Assembly (NCBI GenBank): GCA_017416345.1
Contig: JAFQCR010000002.1
Coordinates: forward strand, 1-57,630
Origin: Clostridia bacterium
Lineage (GTDB): Bacteria > Bacillota > Clostridia > Oscillospirales > Acutalibacteraceae
Length of the DNA: 57,630 nucleotides
Direction: 5' to 3'
Shown: positions 50,067-57,630 of the stretch, piece after piece
Layout of the letters: each line of letters starts with the position of its first letter
Position numbering within the stretch: the stretch's first letter is position 1
The notes under the pieces: model-generated
Databases searched by the model: none
Seen by the model: the letters and a program-made list of their open reading frames with translations, nothing else
Told to the model about the DNA's origin: nothing
Made by a program: the position numbers and the translations under genes

Positions 50067-52358
50067 TGTTTTGTTCTCCTTTGCTTTATGGATCTTTTTT
50101 AATTTATCGCCTTTGGCGCTGTGGATTTTTTTGAAATTCAGCCTCAGCGCATTGGTCACGACACAGAATGACGACAGACTCATAGCCGCCGCACCGAACA
50201 TCGGATCAAGCTCCCAACCCAACAGATGTATAAATGCACCTGCGGCAAGCGGTATTCCGATGCAGTTATAAATAAACGCCCAAAACAGATTTTCACGGAT
50301 GTTTTTGAGCGTGGCACGACCAAGTCTTATCGCCGCAGGAACATCGCAAAGTCGGTTTTTCATCAGCACAACGTCGGCGGCCTCCACCGCAACGTCGGTA
50401 CCTGCTCCGATAGCCACGCCGATATCAGCACGTGTGAGTGCAGGCGCATCGTTGATGCCGTCACCCACCATTGCCACCTTGCCGTCGGCCATCAGTTGCC
50501 TTATCACAGCCTCCTTGCCGTCGGGCAAGACCCCGGCAACGATTTCGTCAACCCCAACCTTATTACCAACGGCTTTTGCGGTGTTCTCGTTATCGCCCGT
50601 CAGCATAACGGTTTTGATACCCATGCCTTTAAGCTGTTTTATAGCCTCGGTGCTGTCGTCCTTTATGGCATCAGCAACCGAGATTATACCGAGAAAAGCA
50701 CCGTTTTCAGCAAAAAACAAGGGTGTTTCACCGCTCATCGACAGTTCATCGGCCTTTTTTACGGCCGATTCGGGAACGCTGACAACGGTTGAGATATATT
50801 TAAGGTTGCCGCCGTTGAGCTCAACACCGTTGACCGCTGCAGTAAGTCCGTTACCGGGTAAAGCCTTGAAACCGTCAACCTCAAACAAGGTCATCTGCCG
50901 TTTTTCGGCTTCAGCCATAATGGCTTTGGCCAGCGGGTGCTCGCTTTTGCTTTCCAACGATGCCGCCTTTTGCAGTAATTCGTTCTCCAATATATCAAAA
51001 GGATAAATTCCCATCACCTCGGGATTGCCCGTGGTGACGGTACCCGTTTTGTCAAGCACCGCTATCTCAACACGGCCTGCTTCCTCGAGTGCGGCCGCAG
51101 TTTTAAACAAAATGCCGTTTTTGGCACCCAGACCGCTTCCGACCATAACGGCAACGGGGGTTGCAAGCCCCAAAGCGCACGGGCAGGATATGACCAGCAC
51201 CGAAACAGCCCTTGCCAACGCAAAGCCTGCCGTTTGCCCCACGATCAGCCAGACTGCGGCAGTAACAACAGCTATTATAATGACCGCAGGCACAAAAATT
51301 CCCGAAACCTTATCGGCGACCTTGGCAATGGGAGCCTTGGTTGCGGCGGCCTCGCTGACCATTTTGATAATGCCCGAAAGTGCGGTGTCCTCGCCTATTC
51401 TTTGAGCCTCGCATTTCAAAAAGCCCGACGTGTTGACCGTGGCAGCCGAAACACCGTCTCCCACGCTCTTTTCAACAGGTATGCTCTCGCCCGTCAAGGC
51501 CGATTCATTGACGGCGCTGTTGCCTTCGAGCACAACACCGTCGGCAGGAATGCTGTCACCGGGGCGGACGATGAAAATATCACCCTTTTTGACCTCGGCG
51601 GCAGGCACCGTGACCTCAACACCGTCCCGCAGTATGACGGCCGTTTTTGGCGAAAGTTCAAGCAGGCTTTTGAGTGCACTTGTGGTCTTGCCCTTAACTT
51701 TTGCCTCAAGCATTTTACCGACCGTAATAAGGGTCAGTATCATGGCCGCCGATTCAAAATAAAACTCGTGCAGAAAATGCTCTGCGTGGTGGATATTACC
51801 GCTCACGTAAGCGCCCGTCATGGCAAACAAGGCGTACAGACTGTAGCCAAACGATGCCGACGAACCAAGTGCCACAAGAGTATCCATATTGGGTGCACGG
51901 TTTAAGAGCGCCTTGAAACCGCTTATGAAAAACTGTCCGTTTATGACCATTACAATGACGGTCAGAAGCAACTGCAAAAGTCCGACAGCCAACGGATTGC
52001 CCTCAAAAAACGGCGGCAAAGGCCAACCCCACATGGTATGACCCATCGACACGTACATCAGTATTATAAGAAAGCCTACAGACGAAAACAATCTCTTTTT
52101 AAGCCTTGGCGTGGTCTTGTCCTTAAGTGAATCATCAAAAGAGGTTCTTTTTGCATTTTCGGCACCCTTTAATGAGGCTCCGTAGCCTGCGTTTTCAACC
52201 GCCTTGATGATATCGGCCGCATTTCCGCCCTCAACACTCATAGAATTGGTCAAAAGGCTGACGGCGCAGCTTGAAACCCCCTCGACCTTATTGACAGCCT
52301 TTTCAACACGGGCACTGCAGGCGGCGCAGGTCATTCCTTTTATATTGTAATGCTGCAT
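49866..52358 (-). CDS. copA: Copper-translocating P1B-type ATPase with N- and C-terminal metal-binding domains
   Basis: 830 residues. N-terminal HMA domain with [11 protein letters not shown] (about 8-18); membrane helices; the actuator TGES in [11 protein letters not shown]; the transport motif [11 protein letters not shown]; the phosphorylation site [17 protein letters not shown]; and [10 protein letters not shown]. After the last helices a lysine-rich linker leads to a second HMA domain (765-830, [11 protein letters not shown]). It exports Cu(I) from the cytoplasm. Four bases after csoR, with GAGGTGAATTT ahead of the start, and controlled by the CsoR box upstream. The C-terminal HMA is unusual for CopA and may also be made alone. 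Confidence 0.94.
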   Translation of the reverse strand: MQHYNIKGMTCAACSARVEKAVNKVEGVSSCAVSLLTNSMSVEGGNAADIIKAVENAGYGASLKGAENAKRTSFDDSLKDKTTPRLKKRLFSSVGFLIILMYVSMGHTMWGWPLPPFFEGNPLAVGLLQLLLTVIVMVINGQFFISGFKALLNRAPNMDTLVALGSSASFGYSLYALFAMTGAYVSGNIHHAEHFLHEFYFESAAMILTLITVGKMLEAKVKGKTTSALKSLLELSPKTAVILRDGVEVTVPAAEVKKGDIFIVRPGDSIPADGVVLEGNSAVNESALTGESIPVEKSVGDGVSAATVNTSGFLKCEAQRIGEDTALSGIIKMVSEAAATKAPIAKVADKVSGIFVPAVIIIAVVTAAVWLIVGQTAGFALARAVSVLVISCPCALGLATPVAVMVGSGLGAKNGILFKTAAALEEAGRVEIAVLDKTGTVTTGNPEVMGIYPFDILENELLQKAASLESKSEHPLAKAIMAEAEKRQMTLFEVDGFKALPGNGLTAAVNGVELNGGNLKYISTVVSVPESAVKKADELSMSGETPLFFAENGAFLGIISVADAIKDDSTEAIKQLKGMGIKTVMLTGDNENTAKAVGNKVGVDEIVAGVLPDGKEAVIRQLMADGKVAMVGDGINDAPALTRADIGVAIGAGTDVAVEAADVVLMKNRLCDVPAAIRLGRATLKNIRENLFWAFIYNCIGIPLAAGAFIHLLGWELDPMFGAAAMSLSSFCVVTNALRLNFKKIHSAKGDKLKKIHKAKENKTMEKTLKIEGMMCMHCEAHVKKALEALDGVESVVASHEKGTAVITLSADVSDDLLKKTVEAEGYKVL

Positions 52359-52362
52359 AAAT

Positions 52363-52662
52363 TCACCTCATCAGCTTTTGCAGGGTGGCAACAAGCTCGT
52401 CAACCGTTTCATCCTTGCCGTTTTTGATATCATCGGCAACACAGGTCTTGATATGCTGAGCCAGAAGTTCCTTGTTAAACGCATTGAGTGCGGCATTGAC
52501 CGCCGCAACCTGGGTCAAAATATCGGTACAGTAGGCGCTTTTCTCAACCATTCCCTTTATGCCTCTTATCTGGCCCTCAATGCGGTTAAGGCGGTTCATG
52601 AGAGCTTTATATTCCTCGTCCGACCGTATTTTTGTTTTTTGACAATGACAAAATTTCTCCAT
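52363..52662 (-). CDS. csoR: CsoR-type copper-sensing repressor
   Basis: 99 residues from the ATG at 52662 (AGGTGA upstream). All-helical DUF156/CsoR fold; the Cu(I) ligands Cys-His-Cys appear as the Cys in KSAYCTDIL and the His and Cys in AQHIKTC. The N-terminus has an extra FCHCQK. It represses the csoR-copA operon in the absence of copper. A palindrome of the CsoR type overlaps its transcript start. Confidence 0.92.
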   Translation of the reverse strand: MEKFCHCQKTKIRSDEEYKALMNRLNRIEGQIRGIKGMVEKSAYCTDILTQVAAVNAALNAFNKELLAQHIKTCVADDIKNGKDETVDELVATLQKLMR

Positions 52663-52680
52663 TTTATTCACCTGACAGTA

Positions 52681-52701
52681 ATATACCCCTCGGGGGTATA
52701 T
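52681..52701. promoter_or_regulatory. CsoR operator
   Basis: ATACCCC, TCG, GGGGTAT core; the arms extend to a perfect 9-3-9 palindrome. It directly follows the -10 box, so bound CsoR would block the transcript start. Confidence 0.9.
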
Positions 52702-52703
52702 TT

Positions 52704-52732
52704 ATTATACATCACGATCATACTTTTGTCAA
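52704..52732 (-). promoter_or_regulatory. Promoter of csoR-copA
   Basis: Minus strand TTGACA (52732-52727), 17 bases, TATAAT (52709-52704): full sigma-A consensus. Confidence 0.9.
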
Positions 52733-52774
52733 TAGGCAGTAGAATTTTACAAAATCGAAACAAAAAACTGAAAT

Positions 52775-52819
52775 TTGTATCATTTTTGCTATTGCGTTTT
52801 AAAAAAATGATGATACACT
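52775..52819 (+). promoter_or_regulatory. Promoter of SBP1 with an upstream AraC-like half-site
   Basis: A -35 box TTGCGT (52792-52797), 16 bases and TACACT (52814-52819) form a modest promoter. Directly upstream, 52775-52791 read on the minus strand is TAGCAAAAATGATACAA, close to the GH16-3 half-site TAGCAAAATAGTACAA. One copy only. Confidence 0.45.
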
Positions 52820-52824
52820 AAAAT

Positions 52825-52904
52825 CAAGGAAGTTTTTGCTTCCTTGGCAACGGTTTATCCGTTACCCGAAAAAGAGCGGTTCTTTTGCCGGTTTCCGCTC
52901 TTTT
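52825..52904 (+). ncRNA. SBP1 leader with three consecutive stem-loops
   Basis: Hairpin 1: CAAGGAAG with CTTCCTTG (52825-52846). Hairpin 2: GGCAACGG with CCGTTACC, one mismatch (52846-52866). Hairpin 3: AAAAGAGCGG with CCGCTCTTTT (52870-52904). They begin at the expected transcript start and end 42 nt before the gene. It does not match a riboswitch class I can name. An attenuator or a stabilising leader is possible. Confidence 0.5.
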
Positions 52905-52946
52905 GATGAATAATATTTCATTTTAAATATTTTAAGGAGGAACATT

Positions 52947-54365
52947 ATGAAAACCACCAAAAGAATCCTTTGTCTTCTGTTTGCGCTCTGCATGATGGTC
53001 AGCATTATGGCGGCCTGCGGCGGCGGTGACGACAAGACAACGGAAAGCTCATCAGTTTCCCAGAACTCTTCCGAGGAAGTAATTGTTTCGGGTATCGACC
53101 CCAGCGATGTTACGGATAAGTATAAGGACTTTGATCCTTATGCACAGATCCCCGAATCATCGAAGGGCGTTACCGTTCGTTACGCAACCTGGATCGACCA
53201 TACCCAGACCGAGGGTGCTATACCTCTGGCCAACTTCTATAATGACACCGGTATCCATATCGAGCTTTACACCGTAAAGCAGTCCGGCTACGTCAACAGC
53301 CTTATGACCAAGATCGCTTCGGGTGATATTCCGGACGTTTTCATCAGCAATGAGAAGGACCAGGCGTTCCCCCTCACCTTGCAGATTGCCGCACCCATCA
53401 ACAAGGTATCCACCGTTGACCTTGAAGACCCCCGTTGGGACAAGACGATCTGTGCTACAGGCACCATTGACGGTAACGTTTACCTTGTAAACACCATCGG
53501 TACTCCCTGGACCGGCTCCAACCTTGTTTTCTTCAACAAAACTCTGTTTGAAGAAAACGGCTTCAAGTCACCTGCAGATTATTATGCAGAGGGCACCTGG
53601 ACCTGGGACAATATGCTGAAGTGTGCCAAGGAGATCAAGTCTCTCGGCGCTGATTACAAGGGTATCGCCATCGGTTCCACCGGTAAGGAAATGGATATTC
53701 TTTGCGGCGCTGTTAATACCTCCTTCATCAAGTACGACTATAAGACCCACACCTTCTCCAGCGGTGTAAACGATCAGAACCTCCTTCGTGGAATGCAGTG
53801 GTATGCCGATGCGAGAGACCAGGGCGTTCTTGACGGTTCGTTTTCATACTTCAACAAGGGTAAGTGCGGTATTGCCATCCGTGGACCTTACGGTCTTAAG
53901 AACACCGGTTATTTCAAGGATATGAACCCCGAGGATGTAGGCTTTACATATCTCCCTGCCTTTGAAGAAGGCGAAAAGGGTCTTGTTTCGGCCATCTACG
54001 GTATGCACGGCATTATCGAGGGTTGCCCCAACCCCGATGCAGCAGGCTACTGGATCCGTTACTGGCTTGACTACAACAACTACGACCTGCAGAACACCTT
54101 CCTCACACCCGAAGCCGGTGTCTTCTACTACGAGCTTATCAACACCTCTGCAGATGAAAAGTACTTCACCTTTGACGATCCCTGTGCTTACCTTATCGGT
54201 GAACAGTACGGACGAGATGCTTTCTGGAACCCCGCACTTAAGGCTTCCAGCGCAGGTATGAAGACCGCTATCGACAGTGTCTCCAATAAGGTAGACCAGG
54301 CTGTTGCCGCTGCCAATAAGCTTATCAACGACAAGCTTGAGGCTGACAGAATCAGATACAAATAA
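52947..54365 (+). CDS. Family 1 extracellular solute-binding lipoprotein (SBP1)
   Basis: 472-residue ABC-transporter sugar-binding-type lipoprotein. Lipobox IMAAC (Cys about 23), then a Ser-rich linker. The mature fold begins at GVTVRYATWIDHTQTEGAIPLANFYNDTG, with SGYVNSLMTKIASGDIPDVFIS, FPLTLQIAAPINKVS, NGFKSPADYYAEGTWTWDNML and GADYKGIAI, the standard family 1 order. A conserved C-terminal coil reads NKVDQAVAAANKLINDK. First of three tandem paralogues. No permease or ATPase gene is nearby within the window. Start after TTAAGGAGGAACATT. Confidence 0.87.
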   Translation: MKTTKRILCLLFALCMMVSIMAACGGGDDKTTESSSVSQNSSEEVIVSGIDPSDVTDKYKDFDPYAQIPESSKGVTVRYATWIDHTQTEGAIPLANFYNDTGIHIELYTVKQSGYVNSLMTKIASGDIPDVFISNEKDQAFPLTLQIAAPINKVSTVDLEDPRWDKTICATGTIDGNVYLVNTIGTPWTGSNLVFFNKTLFEENGFKSPADYYAEGTWTWDNMLKCAKEIKSLGADYKGIAIGSTGKEMDILCGAVNTSFIKYDYKTHTFSSGVNDQNLLRGMQWYADARDQGVLDGSFSYFNKGKCGIAIRGPYGLKNTGYFKDMNPEDVGFTYLPAFEEGEKGLVSAIYGMHGIIEGCPNPDAAGYWIRYWLDYNNYDLQNTFLTPEAGVFYYELINTSADEKYFTFDDPCAYLIGEQYGRDAFWNPALKASSAGMKTAIDSVSNKVDQAVAAANKLINDKLEADRIRYK

Positions 54366-54378
54366 TTCCGGATCTTTT

Positions 54379-54458
54379 AAAAAAGGCGATGATGCACGGA
54401 GCGTTCAATTAGGGATAATTCGCCCTAAGTGAACGCTCCGCATTTCATCGCCTTTTTT
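54379..54458 (+). terminator. Long hairpin terminator after SBP1
   Basis: Arms of about 36 bases pair almost throughout (AAAAAAGGCGATGA with TCATCGCCTTTTTT at the base, CGGAGCGTTCA with TGAACGCTCCG inside), small loop, then a T-run. Much longer than an ordinary terminator. Confidence 0.8.
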
Positions 54459-54489
54459 TGTTACATTTCCCTGTTTTGAAACGTATTAT

Positions 54490-54537
54490 ATGTGTAACAC
54501 ACATCCAATTGACACAACGGCCGTGCTGCTGTATAAT
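54490..54537 (+). promoter_or_regulatory. Consensus promoter of SBP2-SBP3 with an upstream palindrome
   Basis: TTGACA (54509-54514), 17 bases, TATAAT (54532-54537) is a full sigma-A consensus. ATGTGT-AAC-ACACAT (54490-54504) is a perfect short palindrome four bases upstream of the -35 box and may be an operator. Confidence 0.8.
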
Positions 54538-54573
54538 AAATATGTAATAATGTGAGTTTCAGGAGGTACCAAT

Positions 54574-55959
54574 ATGAAAATTTTAAAACGGACACTGTGC
54601 CTTATGGCTGCCTTGCTTTTTATATTTGCCACCGCCTGCAGCAACGCTGATACCGCCGACAGCACAAGCACTCCCTACTCTTCCGACGACACAAGCTCCG
54701 ACACAGACTCGTGGTATGAACCCGACCCTATGCCGCCGCTCTTCGGTTACCCTTGCGGTGCAACCGTCCATTCGGGAAAAACCGATCACATTTACGCTGA
54801 TTCGGTTCCCCAAGAGCTTAAAGACACTACGGTTTATTATGCCACCTGGGTAGACCATACAGCTACGTTGGGTGCAGTACCGCTGGCAAATTTCTATGAC
54901 GATACCGGGATCAACGTTGAACTCATCACCTGCCAAGAGAGCGGTTACGTTGATGTAATAAAGGCTAAAGTGGCATCGGGCAATGCTCCCGACGTGTTTG
55001 TTGCGCCGAATTCAAGCTCGTTCCCCTTGACCTTTGAAATAGCGGCTCCCATAAACAAGGTCTCAAACGTATGCATTTGCAACCAAAGCCTCAACAGCAT
55101 GTTTTTAAAGCAGTTCACCGTTGACGGCAACCTTTATTACCTCGACACTTACTCGTCTCCCTATGCTGATGCGTCGATACTGTTCTACAACAAGCGACTT
55201 TTTGAAGAATACGGTTTTAAGACACCGAAGGAATATTACGTCGAAGGCAAGCTGACCTGGGACAATCTTGCCAAGTCAATGCGGGACATAAAATCGCTGG
55301 GTCCCGACTATAAGGGCGGAGCCATAGCACTGCAGGACGTTATAAGCTCGTGCGGTGGCGGCCATGTGAAGTATGATTCTGCCACACACGTCTTTTCGAA
55401 GAACACCGACGGTATAAAGCTTGTCCAAAAAGCGCAGGAGTGGTATTCAAATGCCAAAAACGACGGACTTCTGGACGGAAGTATAGAGGCCTTTTGCAAT
55501 AACAAATGCGGCATTTTGATAAGCGATACAAATGCCTTGAGAGTAAGTGGAATATTCAATAATATGGATCCCGAGGACATAGGCTTTAGCGACCTCCCCA
55601 CCTTAAACGAATATGATCATCCTTATGTGCCTACCGAGTTTAATTATCACGGCATCGTAAACGGCTCTTCCAACCCAAATGCGGCGGTCTATTTTATACT
55701 TTATTGGTTGGACGACATTAATTACGACCTAAATAACACCTTCCTTACTCCTGAAGCAGGCCTATTTTATTATGGGTATATGAATTATCCGATGAACCGA
55801 CACTTTAACTTTGACGACACCCTGGCATCGCTCGTTGAAAACGGTTACCGCTTTGGCAACGACACCAAAGACCTTGATAAAAACATCGACACGGCCGTCA
55901 ACGCCGCTAACAAAATAATAAACGATAAGCTTGAGGCCGACCGAAACAAGTACAAATGA
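54574..55959 (+). CDS. Family 1 extracellular solute-binding lipoprotein (SBP2)
   Basis: 461-residue paralogue of SBP1. Lipobox FATAC (Cys about 22), linker rich in Ser/Thr/Asp, then VYYATWVDHTATLGAVPLANFYDDTGINVEL, KAKVASGNAPDVFV, SSFPLTFEIAAPINKVS, EYGFKTPKEYYVEGKLTWDNL and the conserved C-terminal NIDTAVNAANKIINDKLEADR. The ligand pocket region differs from SBP1, so a related but not identical oligosaccharide is likely. It follows the long hairpin and has its own strong promoter. Start after CAGGAGGTACCAAT. Seventy-four bases before SBP3. Confidence 0.86.
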   Translation: MKILKRTLCLMAALLFIFATACSNADTADSTSTPYSSDDTSSDTDSWYEPDPMPPLFGYPCGATVHSGKTDHIYADSVPQELKDTTVYYATWVDHTATLGAVPLANFYDDTGINVELITCQESGYVDVIKAKVASGNAPDVFVAPNSSSFPLTFEIAAPINKVSNVCICNQSLNSMFLKQFTVDGNLYYLDTYSSPYADASILFYNKRLFEEYGFKTPKEYYVEGKLTWDNLAKSMRDIKSLGPDYKGGAIALQDVISSCGGGHVKYDSATHVFSKNTDGIKLVQKAQEWYSNAKNDGLLDGSIEAFCNNKCGILISDTNALRVSGIFNNMDPEDIGFSDLPTLNEYDHPYVPTEFNYHGIVNGSSNPNAAVYFILYWLDDINYDLNNTFLTPEAGLFYYGYMNYPMNRHFNFDDTLASLVENGYRFGNDTKDLDKNIDTAVNAANKIINDKLEADRNKYK

Positions 55960-56033
55960 CAAGTAACCGCAACTCAGATCATAAAGAAGCACCGATATTT
56001 AACATACCGCCACACAAGAAAAGGAGGAAAACT

Positions 56034-57425
56034 ATGAAGCTTTGTAAAAGATCACTCGTACTTTTGACCGTTGTTGGTATGGTTTTGACCTTGATAGCCT
56101 GCGGTTCGGGTAACGATACTGCATCCCAAACCTCGAGTCAAAGCATATTCAATACTTCAAGTGAACACACTCCTACATTCAGCGAGATTGCGAAGGGGTA
56201 TCCGCAGCCGTCACTTTATCCTTACGAAGCAATTCCGGAAAATATAAAAGGCTCCACCGTCCGTTTTGCCACCTGGGAGGATGAAACCGCCATCAACGGC
56301 GTCGTTCCTTTGGACAGATTTCATACCGATACAGGGCTAAAGGTTGAACTGTGCCACGTGCCCAAAAGCGGATATCTCAACACGCTTATATCCAAAATTG
56401 CTTCGGGAAATAGCCCCGACGTGTTTGTTTCGGACACCGGTACAAATTCCTTTCCGCTGTCGCTTCAGATAGCCGCTCCCATCAACAAGGTCTCATCGGT
56501 CAACCTGAGGGATTACTGCTGGGATGCGCCTCTGAACGAAATGGCAACTATCAACGGAAACGTTTATTTTGTAAGTAGCGATGGCTCTCCATGGGCTAAC
56601 GGTACCTTAGTATACTACAATAAACGAGTATTTGCCGATAACAATATTAAAACGCCCGAATCCTACCGCAGGGATTCAAAATGGACTTGGGATGCTATGC
56701 TGGAGTGCGCAAGGGCAATAAAGTCACTCGGTGCCGACTATAAAGGCATTGCGCTCGACCCAACATTAGTCCCGCATATTTTCGGCACATCGTTTATAAA
56801 ATACGATCAAAAAACAAAAACCTTTTCAAACAATGTGAAGGATGAACTGTTGCTGAAAGGATTACAGCAATATAATAACGCTAAAATCGAAGGCCTGCTT
56901 GACGGCAGTCTTGCCGCATTTGAAAACCATAAATGCGGCCTTTTGATAAGCGGTACAAAGGACTTGAGAACAAACGGAATATTCAATAATATGGATCCTG
57001 AAGATATAGACTACGCAATGCTGCCTACGTTAACTGAATCCGGCGTGGGTGTTTTTTCAAATGACTTCCGTATGTACGGCATCTGCCACAAAGCCCCCAA
57101 CGCCGATGCAGCAGGATATTTTATAAGATATTGGCTTGACCCCGATAATTACGATCTGCGAAGCTCCTTTTTAACTCCTGCAGCCGGTCAGTTTTATCTT
57201 TCGTTGACAATTGAGCGTGCCGGAAATAAATCGTTTTGGTTTGATGAGGCGGTCATGAGCCTTAACGGTGGCTTGGATGACATAAGGAACCCCCTGCTGA
57301 GCACCGACCAAGATAAACTGAAAAAGGCGTTAAACTCGGTTTCCAACAAGGTCGATAAAGCCGTGAATGCCGCCAATGCGTTAATACAGTCAAAAATAGC
57401 CTACGACCGGGACTATTATAAGTAA
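56034..57425 (+). CDS. Family 1 extracellular solute-binding lipoprotein (SBP3)
   Basis: 463 residues from the ATG at 56034, which follows AAAAGGAGGAAAACT; an open extension to 55956 overlaps the SBP2 end and has no ribosome site. Lipobox LIAC (Cys about 22). STVRFATWEDETAINGVVPLDRFHTDTGLKVEL, NTLISKIASGNSPDVFVS and FPLSLQIAAPINKVS align with the other two. C-terminal coil NKVDKAVNAANALIQSKIAYDR. The Asn-Phe-Tyr of SBP1/2 is Arg-Phe-His here. Probably co-transcribed with SBP2. A terminator follows. Confidence 0.86.
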   Translation: MKLCKRSLVLLTVVGMVLTLIACGSGNDTASQTSSQSIFNTSSEHTPTFSEIAKGYPQPSLYPYEAIPENIKGSTVRFATWEDETAINGVVPLDRFHTDTGLKVELCHVPKSGYLNTLISKIASGNSPDVFVSDTGTNSFPLSLQIAAPINKVSSVNLRDYCWDAPLNEMATINGNVYFVSSDGSPWANGTLVYYNKRVFADNNIKTPESYRRDSKWTWDAMLECARAIKSLGADYKGIALDPTLVPHIFGTSFIKYDQKTKTFSNNVKDELLLKGLQQYNNAKIEGLLDGSLAAFENHKCGLLISGTKDLRTNGIFNNMDPEDIDYAMLPTLTESGVGVFSNDFRMYGICHKAPNADAAGYFIRYWLDPDNYDLRSSFLTPAAGQFYLSLTIERAGNKSFWFDEAVMSLNGGLDDIRNPLLSTDQDKLKKALNSVSNKVDKAVNAANALIQSKIAYDRDYYK

Positions 57426-57428
57426 AAT

Positions 57429-57464
57429 AAACCCTTCACGAAGCATTTCGTGAAGGGTTTTATT
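57429..57464 (+). terminator. Terminator of the SBP2-SBP3 unit
   Basis: A perfect 14-bp stem (57429-57442 with 57447-57460, CCCTTCACGAA core) with a GCAT loop, then TATT. Confidence 0.88.
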
Positions 57465-57477
57465 GTTGTATAACGAA

Positions 57478-57502
57478 AACCACCCGCTTAGCGGGTGGTT
57501 CA
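57478..57502. repeat. Short perfect hairpin
   Basis: AACCACCCGC, TTA, GCGGGTGGTT. A second hairpin close behind the SBP3 terminator; it could end transcription from the right. Confidence 0.6.
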
Positions 57503-57540
57503 TTAGAGGCTTTTGCCGTTGAGCAATCCCGCCGCAGCGG

Positions 57541-57590
57541 TAGGCTCCCCTGTGTAAGGGGAGCTGTCAGCGAAGCTGACTGAGGGGTTG
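57541..57590 (+). repeat. Palindromic intergenic repeat, copy 3
   Basis: Stem 1 (CTCCCC with GGGGAG) is followed by stem 2 (GTCAGC, GAA, GCTGAC) and GAGGGGTTG: the same plan as the copies at 15128 and 17650. Confidence 0.75.
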
Positions 57591-57608
57591 TTTGAGAGTG
57601 CTTTTTTA

Positions 57609-57630
57609 CAATCCCTCCGTCACGCTGCGC
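57609..57630 (-). repeat. Palindromic intergenic repeat, partial copy 4 cut by the window edge
   Basis: AATCCCTCCGTCACGCTGCGC is the end of the same element in the opposite orientation (minus: GACGGAGGGATT). The rest lies outside the window. Confidence 0.6.

Noticed and set aside
54379-54458. Miniature transposable element
   Set aside because: No target-site duplication and no second copy in the window; its position after a stop codon and T-run fit a terminator.
1-57630. CRISPR arrays, tRNA genes, insertion sequences, prophage
   Set aside because: I looked for regular repeat-spacer series, cloverleaf sequences, transposases and phage genes and saw none.

Overview
The window looks like the chromosome of a spore-forming, anaerobic clostridium, probably of the Oscillospiraceae/Ruminococcaceae type. 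The grounds are Firmicutes gene orders (rplS-lepB-rbgA-rnhB-yraN, tig-clpP-clpX, cdaA-cdaR), spore-type wall enzymes (SleB, PdaA-like), anaerobe proteins (rubrerythrin, NfnAB), strong Shine-Dalgarno sites, TTG/GTG starts and short palindromic intergenic repeats. TGA is used as a stop. The species cannot be named from what is visible.

Layout. 1-240: a strong leftward promoter and leader, most likely of an rRNA operon lying beyond the left edge. 379-14.0 kb: a secreted-protein region with sleB, three paralogous GH16-like lipoproteins (1164-2948, 10216-11994, 12129-13904, all minus) and two related secreted modular proteins (3407-7762 and 8044-10134, plus). The first of these two carries an embedded metallo-beta-lactamase-fold domain and a beta-helix-like tail. 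14.1-20.4 kb: an AEC transporter, apgM, a PdaA-like deacetylase, and an nfnA-nfnB-thioesterase operon. 20.5-23.6 kb: a zur-znuA-znuC-znuB zinc operon with two operator palindromes. 23.6-33.6 kb: protein-quality-control and housekeeping genes. 33.7-42.5 kb: rubrerythrin, mreB, comF, recD2, c-di-AMP synthesis, and a cysteine desulfurase with a DUF3343 partner. 42.6-47.3 kb: small-molecule and carbohydrate enzymes around an AraC-type regulator. 47.3-52.7 kb: pgsA, a PerM-type protein, an Sfp-type transferase, and csoR-copA. 52.9-57.4 kb: three tandem paralogous sugar-type solute-binding lipoproteins with no permease genes in view.

How the parts fit. The left and right ends both look devoted to binding and cutting polysaccharide outside the cell, and both were built by local duplication. 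The 2949-3400 divergent promoter region has two outward-facing sigma-A promoters. Each is preceded by a pair of 17-bp half-sites repeated every 21 bp, the second half-site meeting the -35 box, as at E. coli araBAD. Similar half-sites lie upstream of two other GH16 genes and the first solute-binding protein, so one AraC-family activator may control the set; it cannot be identified from the window. The middle is ordinary core genome. Points of interest there are a histone-like tail on trigger factor, a probable internal start releasing a CopZ-like chaperone from copA, a FlK-like thioesterase in the nfn operon, and palindromic repeats whose stems covary between copies.
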